From Helicobacteraceae bacterium (lineage in GTDB: Bacteria; Campylobacterota; Campylobacteria; Campylobacterales; Helicobacteraceae): a stretch of DNA of 7,883 nt. The stretch covers positions 1 through 7,883 of the forward strand of contig JARHYY010000030.1 in the NCBI GenBank assembly GCA_029258405.1, in the 5' to 3' direction. Positions 1 through 6,266 of the stretch are shown piece after piece. Both the position numbers and the translations under genes were made by a program. The notes under the pieces are model-generated. The model was given only the letters and a program-made list of their open reading frames with translations, did not search any database and was not told where the DNA came from. The stretch's first letter is position 1; every line of letters begins with the position of its first letter.

Positions 1-142
1 TCAAATCAATGAAACAGTTGTTCAGCTTGAAAACATTACACAGCAAAATGTACAAATTGCTCATCAATCACAAGAAATAAGTAATGCTGTCGATTCAGTG
101 GCTAATAAAATATTAAATGATGTGAATCAGAAGAGGTTTTGA
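1..142 (+). CDS. Methyl-accepting chemotaxis protein, C-terminal end (partial)
   Basis: Only the last 46 codons are present, read in the frame beginning at base 2 and ending with TGA at 140-142; the gene starts outside the window. The peptide is a continuous amphipathic helix rich in Gln, Asn and Ser, containing ENITQQNVQIAHQSQEIS and ending in NQKRF. This matches the membrane-distal return helix at the end of MCP signalling domains, where a TQQN-type motif and a short basic tail (often KKKF or KKNF in Campylobacter/Helicobacter receptors) are usual. The protein would sit in chemoreceptor arrays with CheW and CheA. The CheA/CheW-binding hairpin tip and the ligand-binding domain are outside the window, so the ligand is unknown. 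It is convergent with the seven-gene minus-strand array. The family call is fairly safe for so short a piece, but another coiled-coil protein cannot be fully excluded. Confidence 0.75.
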   Translation, partial: QINETVVQLENITQQNVQIAHQSQEISNAVDSVANKILNDVNQKRF

Positions 143-255
143 GGGGTTTAAATTAAAAATGCTCAATACTTTATATGCAACAAAGAAAAAACCTTTTAAA
201 ACACTCATCGCTAATAGCTATGGATAGTATTGTTTCCATATGTTAAAGCTTATGA

Positions 256-261
256 TATAAT
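256..261 (+). promoter_or_regulatory. Candidate -10 element TATAAT (plus strand)
   Basis: The hexamer is a perfect match to the sigma70/sigma80 -10 consensus that dominates Helicobacter promoters, where no -35 box is conserved. It would start a transcript near 268 running through the hairpins at 292-311, 342-364 and 426-456. No gene with a ribosome-binding site follows, so it is either a promoter for a non-coding transcript or a chance match in AT-rich DNA. Confidence 0.25.
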
Positions 262-399
262 CTAGTGATTCTAAAATTATTAGATTATTGCAGAGTTGGG
301 ACATCAACTCTTAGTGGGGAATTTGTAATATCTCAAAAGTAGGCTAGATTTGTTGATGCTAGCCCCAATATTTATGTGCGGGATAAAAAAGAGCTTTAA
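259..399 (+). pseudogene. Possible decayed C-terminus of a TnpB (IS200/IS605 family) protein
   Basis: Read in frame from 259, the peptide runs NLVILKLLDYCRVGTSTLSG, then EFVISQK, a TAG at 340-342, then ARFVDASPNIYV up to TAA at 397-399. TnpB proteins commonly end with an N-(A)-S-x-N-[IL] stretch, then a G-T/V-x-T segment, then a Gly-Glu and a terminal (Q/K)-E-A-R/P tail. The order NL...RVGTSTLSGE...K-stop-AR imitates that, with the stop codon where Glu would be expected. The AR-FVDAS codons coincide with the perfect stem GGCTAG/CTAGCC at 342-364. IS200/IS605 right ends typically carry a stem-loop near the tnpB stop codon. No upstream zinc-ribbon or catalytic motif survives in any single frame, so if real it is only a relic. 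The resemblance is from memory and could be chance. Confidence 0.3.
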
Positions 400-425
400 T
401 TACCAATTATTGATAATAAAAGTAT

Positions 426-461
426 TGCGAGATTGCATTTTTGCAATGCTTTCGCACTTTT
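426..461 (+). terminator. Candidate Rho-independent terminator, possibly bidirectional
   Basis: A two-part stem: TGCGA (426-430) pairs with TCGCA (452-456), and ATTGCA (432-437) pairs with TGCAAT (442-447) around a TTTT loop, with a small 1x4 internal loop between them. It is followed on the plus strand by CTTTT (457-461). On the minus strand the stem is followed by ATACTTTTATT. It sits between two convergent transcription units, where a shared terminator would be useful, but it is about 250 bases beyond the glycosyltransferase stop and about 285 beyond the chemoreceptor stop. Confidence 0.35.
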
Positions 462-572
462 GGACCGGAATATTTACCTCGTTTGCCTCTTGTGATGCAC
501 CAGAATATCTGATTAATTTATTGTATTTTCATTTATATATATGCTTAAAATAAAAGTGAGAAATGTAAGACT

Positions 573-597
573 TGATTTTAAATATAAAATCATTTTG
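573..597 (+). terminator. Weak AT-only hairpin followed by TTTT
   Basis: TGATTTTA (573-580) pairs with TAAAATCA (585-592) around AATA, then TTTT follows on the plus strand. The stem has only one G-C pair, so it would be a poor terminator. It is recorded as an inverted repeat in the convergent spacer. On the minus strand no T-run follows it. Confidence 0.2.
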
Positions 598-705
598 GTT
601 TAAATGGTAAATAAGTTGGATTCCGAACTACAAAACTTTTAATTATTCAGTCTATTCATTCAATAAAACGATATGAAGTGATTGATACAATAATGCAATA
701 AACTT

Positions 706-1737
706 TTAGAGAAAATTCTTAAGAATGGCTAATGTTTCCATTGTGTTTTTTTGCATACTAAATTCTAATGAACGCTGATAATTCCATTCTTGAACAGCTT
801 GAAGTTGCTCCGCATTATTTAAAAGACTGCTAATTTTTGTAATGATAGTTGTATCAAAAGGGTTTTTCATGAGCCATTTTGGTTCAATAATCTCTCCTCC
901 TCCACATTGCTTAGTAGTAATTACAGCACATTTTGCATGCATTGCTTCTAAGATAACATTTCCAAAGGGTTCATAATGGGTAGGGAAAATAAAAATATCA
1001 GCTATGGCATAAAAGTCAGAAACATCTTTTCTTGCTCCTGCAAAAAATGTTTTATGATATATACCTAAAGATTTTGCAAAATTTTCATATTTTTTTTGAT
1101 GTTTTTCTTTGCCTACAATAAATAATTGAGATTCTTGAGGAATTTGACTAAAAAGATTGAGCAATTCAAAAACACCTTTTCTTTTGTATCCGCTACCTAC
1201 ATAAAGAAAAATTGGTTTATTGTTAAGAGGAAATTCTTTTTGAAGTTTGTGTAGGGATTCTTTTTTGTTGTATGCTTTATGTGGTATGCCATTATAAATG
1301 ACAGTAATTTTTTCTGGAGGCACTGAATAATGTTCTATAATATTTTGTTTTACCATTTGAGATATGGCAATAAGGTGTTTTGCATGCATAAAAGCTTTTT
1401 TTTCTATGCTGTTATACACAATATTAAGAGGCTTTAATGGAGAGCTTTTTTTAAGATACATATAATGTTTATGAACACCATCTCCTACACGCAAAATATC
1501 TGCACAGCTAATTCTATCAAGTGAAAATAAAAAGTCATTATTTGTTTTGCTACAACATATTTGTTTATTGAACAAAAAGGCTCTTAGACTTGAAAGAATC
1601 CATTTAGGAAACAAAGAATGAACAAGTTGATAGGATATTCCTAGTGCATTAAGTTCATGACAAAGGCGTTCAAGATAAATTTCTGCCCCTCCAAATTCTC
1701 TTTTATTCGCACGAACAATTTTAAGTGTTTTTTGCAT
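706..1737 (-). CDS. WaaG-like GT-B glycosyltransferase (GT4 family)
   Basis: A 343-residue cytoplasmic or membrane-associated retaining glycosyltransferase, probably moving a sugar from an NDP donor onto a growing LPS or lipid-linked glycan. The N-terminal domain begins with the acceptor-side FGGAE loop (residues 15-19). The linker region has SQMVKQNIIEHYSVPPEKI (126-144) and YNGI. The donor domain opens with VGSGYKRKGV (180-189), and the GT4 E-x7-E motif is E256-P-F-G-N-V-I-L-E264. The spacing and motifs, including ADIFIFPTHYEPFG, resemble E. coli WaaG (LPS core glucosyltransferase I), and the length is typical. Start: the ATG overlaps the end of the upstream gene by 17 bases and is preceded by AAAGGAT at good spacing inside that gene, so translation is coupled. 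It is the last gene of the array. The exact sugar and acceptor cannot be read from sequence. Confidence 0.9.
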   Translation of the reverse strand: MQKTLKIVRANKREFGGAEIYLERLCHELNALGISYQLVHSLFPKWILSSLRAFLFNKQICCSKTNNDFLFSLDRISCADILRVGDGVHKHYMYLKKSSPLKPLNIVYNSIEKKAFMHAKHLIAISQMVKQNIIEHYSVPPEKITVIYNGIPHKAYNKKESLHKLQKEFPLNNKPIFLYVGSGYKRKGVFELLNLFSQIPQESQLFIVGKEKHQKKYENFAKSLGIYHKTFFAGARKDVSDFYAIADIFIFPTHYEPFGNVILEAMHAKCAVITTKQCGGGEIIEPKWLMKNPFDTTIITKISSLLNNAEQLQAVQEWNYQRSLEFSMQKNTMETLAILKNFL

Positions 1738-2926
1738 TTTTATCCTTTATTGCACCTAATGCAATAGCTATGAGCATAAAAAGCCAATTATTACCTTGGT
1801 AATAGATTGTAGTTGCTTCTGTAAGAGAAAAAAGAAAATGGGCAAGAAAAACAAACCAAAAACATTGCAATGGTATGCTATTGCCCTCTTCTCTTTTTTT
1901 TTGTATCGCTCTCTTGATAAGAAAAAACCATAAGCCAATATAACATAGTAATCCAAGAATCCCATTTTCTATTAAAGTATGTAAAAGTGTATTATGTGCA
2001 TGAAAGATTGTTTTTGAATCTTGTCCAAGATATGGGGCAAAATCAATATGTGTAAATGCTCCAGAACCTATGCCAAAAAAATAATGAGCCTTGTGTAAAA
2101 AATATTCAAAGCCTATTTTAAAAATAATTATTCTAGGTTCTTTTTCAGTATAAAGTATTTTAAGCATCATGATTTCAATATTGATGAAAAAGAATAATGC
2201 ACATACGCTTAATATAGCTCCTATAAGAGTAAGCTTCATATATGTTGTAAGAGTAAATTGGGTAAAAAAGTAAATAAAGATAAGCATGCAGGCAATGCCT
2301 ATACCCATGCGACTCCCTAAGTAAATAAGAGTAATGATTAAAAGAGCTACCCCTAAGAAAGCATAATAGCGAAATTGAGAAGAATCTTTACAAAAAGGGA
2401 GCACAAATCCCAATGAGAGTGCAGCAAATAGAGCTGAATGGTTAGGGTTTTGAAACAGAGCAAATCGCGATACAAATGTTCCAGTGCTATCAATAAATAA
2501 AAAATCTGCAGGAGGCATAAAATAAAATTTATATAACCCAACAATAAGAGCAATAAGAGTGGAAAAAATAAGAGGAAAAGCTATATACTTTTTTATCTCC
2601 TCATAATTTAAAGAAACCATTTTAAATATACAAAATAAAGAGAATGTTTGCAGAGAAACGCGTATTGTGTGAAACGCACGAGATTCTATAAAATGAGAAA
2701 AATGTATTATCCCCCCAATAAAAACAACACCTAGGAATAACAGAAATATAATCATTTCTCTATCATAACACCATTTCTTTTGTCGTGTGATAAGCACAAT
2801 ACTTACAGCTAATAAACAGAAATATATAATATAATATACCGCTCTCCATTTAGGGATGGGCAAAATAAGCACATAGCAAGCACAGAGGAATAGAAATAAA
2901 TATCTTACATTAAGAGAAGCGATCAT
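1721..2926 (-). CDS. O-antigen ligase / polymerase family (Wzy_C) membrane protein
   Basis: A 401-residue polytopic inner-membrane protein with about ten or more hydrophobic segments spread from residue 7 to 392. Family marks: FQNPNHSALFAALSLG (157-172), an S-R-x-G motif at 205-208, a basic residue R265 opening the large periplasmic loop, the F-G-I-G-S-G-A-F turn (284-291), and HAHNTLLHTLIENGILG (309-325). This H-x-H-N-x-x-L...E-x-G-x-x-G signature is typical of WaaL ligases and related Wzy polymerases, and the His and Arg residues are the ones usually implicated in catalysis. The expected role is transfer of an undecaprenyl-linked glycan to lipid A-core at the periplasmic face; a polymerase role is possible. 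The ATG follows the previous stop by one base (TAA-C-ATG) with no visible Shine-Dalgarno sequence, suggesting translation by reinitiation. The paired glycosyltransferase downstream supports an LPS role. Confidence 0.85.
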   Translation of the reverse strand: MIASLNVRYLFLFLCACYVLILPIPKWRAVYYIIYFCLLAVSIVLITRQKKWCYDREMIIFLLFLGVVFIGGIIHFSHFIESRAFHTIRVSLQTFSLFCIFKMVSLNYEEIKKYIAFPLIFSTLIALIVGLYKFYFMPPADFLFIDSTGTFVSRFALFQNPNHSALFAALSLGFVLPFCKDSSQFRYYAFLGVALLIITLIYLGSRMGIGIACMLIFIYFFTQFTLTTYMKLTLIGAILSVCALFFFINIEIMMLKILYTEKEPRIIIFKIGFEYFLHKAHYFFGIGSGAFTHIDFAPYLGQDSKTIFHAHNTLLHTLIENGILGLLCYIGLWFFLIKRAIQKKREEGNSIPLQCFWFVFLAHFLFSLTEATTIYYQGNNWLFMLIAIALGAIKDKNAKNT

Positions 2927-2927
2927 G

Positions 2928-3452
2928 TTAATAACAAGAAATATCTATGTCTGACATAACTTCTTCATGTATGTTATCTATAGCATGTTGAATATTAATA
3001 TTTGAACCTCTTACAAATGGTCCCTCTAGTGTCTTTTTTTCTACAAACATTGGTTTAAAAAAGGTTATAATTTTTTGTTTTGTATTGAGTGATTTTTTAT
3101 TTAAGGCGATATTCATAACGCAACCTTTTATAGGAAATTTTCCTAGAGGAGTCATCGTGCCTGTGATTAAAAAAGTGGGAGAATAAGTAAGCTGCTTGGT
3201 TGTAAGTGCAATTTCTACTGGAAAAAATATATTTTTTGACCCCCATTTAAGTAAAAAAGGGGCTACAAAAGGAATGAAACAAGCAATAAAAATCAAAAAT
3301 CCTCCAACAAAACGCACTCTCCACAGTAGGACACCTAAAACGAAAGTTAGTATAAACAATAAAAGGATAAAAGCCAAGAAAATGAATGAATACATATTCA
3401 TTCTTTCCATATAAGGAAGAAAAATATTCAAAATTTCCTGCAATGCTTCCAA
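2928..3452 (-). CDS. DUF2393-like two-helix membrane protein, TTG start
   Basis: A 174-residue protein of unknown function. It has two transmembrane helices, about residues 21-43 and 48-68, joined by a short basic turn (WRVRF), so both the N-terminal end and the soluble domain would be on the same side. The soluble domain (about 75-174) is predicted beta-rich by eye, with LTYSPTFLITGTMTPLGKFP (88-107) and a conserved-looking GCVMNIAL strand. This layout fits DUF2393, a family I know mainly from Campylobacter and Helicobacter; the assignment is by architecture, not a search. Start: TTG at 3450-3452 is chosen because AAAGGAG lies six bases upstream. The first in-frame ATG, residue 15, has no comparable site. 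It begins three bases after the hisIE stop, so the two are translationally linked. No catalytic motif is visible. Confidence 0.7.
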   Translation of the reverse strand: MEALQEILNIFLPYMERMNMYSFIFLAFILLLFILTFVLGVLLWRVRFVGGFLIFIACFIPFVAPFLLKWGSKNIFFPVEIALTTKQLTYSPTFLITGTMTPLGKFPIKGCVMNIALNKKSLNTKQKIITFFKPMFVEKKTLEGPFVRGSNINIQHAIDNIHEEVMSDIDISCY

Positions 3453-3455
3453 AAA

Positions 3456-4160
3456 TTACTCCTTTTTAGCTTTACGACTTTGTTTTTCCTCTATACCACT
3501 TATGCCCATGCGTTTTTGCAATTCTTCAAATATTTGTTCAGGAGCAATATTCTTAAAAGCCAAACCAACTAAAGTGTGGTAGAAAAGATCAGCAGCTTCA
3601 TGTACAATATCTTTTTCTTGCTCATCTTTCAGCGCAAAAGAGAGCTCAGCTGATTCTTCAATTATTTTTTTTCCAATAGCATTTGCCCCTTGCATAAATA
3701 ATGAAGCTGTGTATGACTGGTTTTTATCAGCATTTTTTCGTTCTTGAATTGTATGGTATAAGGTTAAAAGAGTCCCATAAGTTTGTATTTGTGCTTGAAT
3801 ATCACTTGGTTCATTGATGCTTGGTATATCAATTCGCCTAAAAAAGCATGAAGGCTTGAGCGTATGGCATGCCATTCCTTTTTGTATGACTTTAAGCAAC
3901 AAGCAATCTGCATCACAATCAATCCATATTTCTTGTATAGACTGTGTATGCCCGCTCTGCTCACCCTTTTTCCATATTCTCTTTTTAGAACGGGAGTAAT
4001 AATAAGCTTCCTTATGTGTTAAAGTAAGAGTAAGTGCCTCTTTATTCATATAAGCTAACATAAGTACATTTTGCGTACCGCTTTCTTGAACAATAGCTGG
4101 AATGAGAGGGTGTAACGCCCAATCAATAAGTGATATATGCTCTAAGGAGAGTGTATTCAT
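3456..4160 (-). CDS. hisIE: Bifunctional phosphoribosyl-AMP cyclohydrolase / phosphoribosyl-ATP pyrophosphatase
   Basis: A 234-residue fusion catalysing steps 2 and 3 of histidine biosynthesis: PR-ATP to PR-AMP (HisE domain), then ring opening to ProFAR (HisI domain). HisI, residues about 12-115: AYMNKEAL (36-43), YYSRSKKRIWKKGEQSGH (54-71), and the D81-C82-D83-A84-D85 cluster, with C98 and C105. The three cysteines are spaced 16 and 7 apart as in the family's zinc site, and the aspartates fit the Mg site. HisE, residues about 127-232: ERKNADKNQSYTASL, then the MazG-type metal motif E168-E169-x-x-E172 and E188-x-x-D191 (EAADLFYH), ending SGIEEKQSRK. All key residues appear present and the length is normal. 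Start: the ATG overlaps the upstream SPFH stop by four bases (ATGA), with AGGA upstream. No other his gene is nearby. Confidence 0.96.
   Translation of the reverse strand: MNTLSLEHISLIDWALHPLIPAIVQESGTQNVLMLAYMNKEALTLTLTHKEAYYYSRSKKRIWKKGEQSGHTQSIQEIWIDCDADCLLLKVIQKGMACHTLKPSCFFRRIDIPSINEPSDIQAQIQTYGTLLTLYHTIQERKNADKNQSYTASLFMQGANAIGKKIIEESAELSFALKDEQEKDIVHEAADLFYHTLVGLAFKNIAPEQIFEELQKRMGISGIEEKQSRKAKKE
3460..3466 (-). promoter_or_regulatory. Strong Shine-Dalgarno AAAGGAG that fixes a TTG start
   Basis: On the minus strand AAAGGAG-TAATTT-TTG. The site lies within the final Lys-Lys-Glu codons of hisIE, and its spacing of six bases to TTG is ideal. It is one of the strongest ribosome-binding sites in the array and supports the rare start codon. 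Confidence 0.7.
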
Positions 4161-5146
4161 TGTTGGGATTCCTGTGTTATGATTTTTTGTTGCACTGAAT
4201 GTTCTTCTTGAGTGCTATTGAGCCATATATTTGGTGTTGATCCATTAGGTGTAAGAAATATTTTAGCATCTTTGTTGTTTCTCAATGCTTCATTAAACTG
4301 CCCTTGCATTTGTATTGTTCTTAATTCTAGTAATTCTTTATTTATACTTTGTTTAAGTAAATTGTTGGCTTGCTGTTTTGCTTCTGCTTCAATGAGTATG
4401 GCATCAGCAATGCCTTGTGCTTGAATTCTTTTTGACTGTGCTTCCCCAATAGATTGCTCTATAAGCTTTTGTGCCTCTTCTTTAACGCGAGCAATTTCTT
4501 CTTTTGCCCTTGTTGCTTCTTGTTGAGCAACTTGCACGAGCTGTATTTGCTCTTGAACAGCTTGAGGAAGGATAATGTTTTTGAGCTCAAATGATTGGAG
4601 CAAAACAGGTTGCTTAGGGATATTGCTTAGGTGCATTCGTAATGCTGTTCGTATTTTGTTAGCAATTTCATCTCTTTTGCTTGGCAATTCTTCAGCACTA
4701 TACTCACCAAGTATATTACGGATAATGCTTTGAGCTGGGCTTACTATAAGTCTTTGATCCCAATCTAATGTGTACTCTGATATGGTTTCTGGAATTTGTC
4801 CAATGTTGAGTGAATATTGTATGCTTGCATCAAATAAAACGCGTAGCCCCTTTGTATCAAGCCCTGCTATGGCAGGACGAATAAGAGTTGATTGCGTTTG
4901 AGTGCTTGGAGTAATTTCAGAATTAGAAAAATACAGTATTTTAATACGAGAATCAACTACAATAATTTTTTGTATAAATGGAATATGAAAATGCATGCCG
5001 GGGCTTATAGGTACAGGGTCAAATTTGCCTAATGTAACTTTAATTCCTGTTTCTCCCGCGTCGATAATAGTTATTGGTTTTCCCAAAGCAAAAATTATAA
5101 CTCCAACAACAATAACAAACGAGAGCAAAACAATTTTTATATTCAT
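4157..5146 (-). CDS. SPFH/Band 7 (prohibitin/stomatin/HflC-like) membrane protein, short paralogue
   Basis: A 329-residue inner-membrane protein. There is an N-terminal transmembrane helix (about residues 4-22) with almost no preceding tail, then an SPFH domain (about 24-200) with DAGETGIKVTLGKFDPVPIS (29-48) and RLIVSPAQSIIRNILGEYSAEEL. A long charged coiled coil (about 198-280) rich in Glu, Gln and Ala is followed by the tail motif DAKIFLTPNGSTPNIW (293-308) and a Gln-rich end. SPFH proteins oligomerise into large cages or microdomain scaffolds and can modulate membrane proteases such as FtsH; the partner here is unknown. It is clearly a paralogue of the gene directly upstream (27 of 37 identical residues in the aligned tail beginning LRTIQ). 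The start follows the upstream stop by 21 bases with only a weak AAAG-type site. The family is certain; the specific role is not. Confidence 0.92.
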   Translation of the reverse strand: MNIKIVLLSFVIVVGVIIFALGKPITIIDAGETGIKVTLGKFDPVPISPGMHFHIPFIQKIIVVDSRIKILYFSNSEITPSTQTQSTLIRPAIAGLDTKGLRVLFDASIQYSLNIGQIPETISEYTLDWDQRLIVSPAQSIIRNILGEYSAEELPSKRDEIANKIRTALRMHLSNIPKQPVLLQSFELKNIILPQAVQEQIQLVQVAQQEATRAKEEIARVKEEAQKLIEQSIGEAQSKRIQAQGIADAILIEAEAKQQANNLLKQSINKELLELRTIQMQGQFNEALRNNKDAKIFLTPNGSTPNIWLNSTQEEHSVQQKIITQESQQ

Positions 5147-5167
5147 TGCTATAAACTTTATTGTATC

Positions 5168-6247
5168 TTATGGATTGCTTTTTGTGTCAATCCATAAATT
5201 AGGCGTTGAGCCCCCGGGTGTAAGAAAAATTTTAGCATCTTTATTGTCGCGTAATGCTTCATTAAACTTACCTTGCACTTCTATTTGGCGTAAGTCAAGC
5301 AATTGCCTTGAGAGGCTTTCTCCAAGCATTTTATTTGCTCTAGCCTGTGCTTGAGCTTCTATTAAGATAGAATCCGCGTTTCCTTGTGCGTTAATTCTTT
5401 TTGCTTCAGCCTCACCTTTTGCTTGAGCAGCAACTTTTTCAGCTTCTTGTTTGGTGCGTTCTACTTCGTTACGGACACGTTCAGCTTCTTGCTTAGCAAC
5501 TTGCACTCTTTGTATTTGTTCTTGCACACTTGGAGGAAGCAAGATGCCTTTGAGCTGTATAGAACGCAATTCAGCAAGAGGATTTTTTAAGGCATTTAAA
5601 TTCTTGCTCATGAGTTCAACAACTTTTGTGGCAATTTCATCTCTTTTACCCGGAAGCTCTTCAGCTGTATAGCCCCCAATAACATTGCGAACAATTTCTT
5701 GAACAGGCTCAATAATGAGTCGTTGCTCCCAATTGAGTGTATATTCCGCAATGGTTTCAGCTACAAATTCTGGGTTGAGTGAGTATTGCACACTTAAATC
5801 AATATATACAGGCAAACCCTTTCCATCAAGCGTTTGTATAGCTGGACGATAAAGAGTCGCCTCACTTCTTGTTCCAATCCCTTCATCGGCATTTGAAAAA
5901 TTGAGGATTTTAACACGAGAATCCACCACGATAATTCTTTGGAAACCGGGCACATAAAAATGGATATTTGGGTAAAGTGGCATAGGATCAAACTTACCTG
6001 TTGTTACACGAATGCCTACTTGACCAGCATTGACAATACTATAAGGTTTAATAAGTATAATGAGTAAAATAATACCTAAGATGACTATAAGAAACATCAT
6101 CTTTCTGTCAGGATTAAATTTAAACTCAAAAGAAAAATTGTTTCCCTTTTTATTAAAAGGGGGTTTTTTGTCCTGATTATCGTCTTTGTATTCATTTCCT
6201 CCTTGTGTTCTCTTTTTTTTGAGATGCTCATTTAAATCAATAGGCAT
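5168..6247 (-). CDS. SPFH/Band 7 membrane protein with N-terminal cytoplasmic tail (HflK-like layout)
   Basis: A 359-residue protein. Residues 1-48 are a charged, Lys/Asp/Asn-rich hydrophilic tail (PIDLNEHLKKKR... KKPPFNKKG), followed by one transmembrane helix at about 50-67. The SPFH domain (about 71-240) opens NAGQVGIRVTTGKFDPMP and includes RLIIEPVQEIVRNVIGGYTA. A heptad-like coiled coil (about 241-315) contains AKGEAEAKRINAQGNADSIL, and the conserved tail is DAKIFLTPGGSTPNLW (337-352). Relatives as I recall them are H. pylori HP0248 (flotillin-like) and C. jejuni Cj0268c (stomatin-like, linked to adherence and invasion); Cj0268c also sits after ilvE. The tail plus helix recalls HflK, and the neighbour's lack of a tail recalls HflC. 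Start: ATG with AAAGGA five bases upstream, 19 bases after the ilvE stop. The single-copy orthologue is probably this gene. Confidence 0.93.
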   Translation of the reverse strand: MPIDLNEHLKKKRTQGGNEYKDDNQDKKPPFNKKGNNFSFEFKFNPDRKMMFLIVILGIILLIILIKPYSIVNAGQVGIRVTTGKFDPMPLYPNIHFYVPGFQRIIVVDSRVKILNFSNADEGIGTRSEATLYRPAIQTLDGKGLPVYIDLSVQYSLNPEFVAETIAEYTLNWEQRLIIEPVQEIVRNVIGGYTAEELPGKRDEIATKVVELMSKNLNALKNPLAELRSIQLKGILLPPSVQEQIQRVQVAKQEAERVRNEVERTKQEAEKVAAQAKGEAEAKRINAQGNADSILIEAQAQARANKMLGESLSRQLLDLRQIEVQGKFNEALRDNKDAKIFLTPGGSTPNLWIDTKSNP

Positions 6248-6266
6248 TGTATTCCTTTATGTTGTA

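Larger units (their letters stand above)
143..705. other. Convergent intergenic spacer, 563 bases, no convincing intact gene
   Basis: This lies between the stop of the chemoreceptor (plus strand) and the stop of the glycosyltransferase (minus strand). The longest ORF inside it (350-553, plus, 67 codons) has no Shine-Dalgarno sequence and starts inside a hairpin, so it is not called. The spacer holds several inverted repeats: TATGGA/TCCATA at 219-240, AGAGTTG/CAACTCT at 292-311, GGCTAG/CTAGCC at 342-364, a two-part stem at 426-456, and TGATTTTA/TAAAATCA at 573-592. It also has a TATAAT hexamer at 256-261 and a possible TnpB relic, listed separately. Between 597 and 705 I see nothing but AT-rich sequence. 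No strong terminator was found directly after the glycosyltransferase stop. Confidence 0.7.

Noticed and set aside
268..513. Shared AATTATTAGATT near 275-286, found again near 7504-7515, as ends of a mobile element enclosing the operon
   Set aside because: Twelve AT-only-like bases recur easily by chance, and no transposase or boundary structure supports an element of that span.
350..553. 67-codon plus-strand ORF in the spacer as a gene
   Set aside because: There is no Shine-Dalgarno sequence before the ATG, the start lies within the loop of the 342-364 hairpin, and the peptide matches nothing I recognise.
5147..5167. GATACAAT between the two SPFH genes as an internal promoter
   Set aside because: It resembles the proposed ilvE -10 element, but initiation there would leave only about 8 bases before the start codon, and such hexamers are common in this AT-rich DNA.
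4995..5672. Plus-strand open frames opposite the SPFH genes
   Set aside because: These are antisense shadows of well-supported genes with conserved domains; they have no start signals and no recognisable content.
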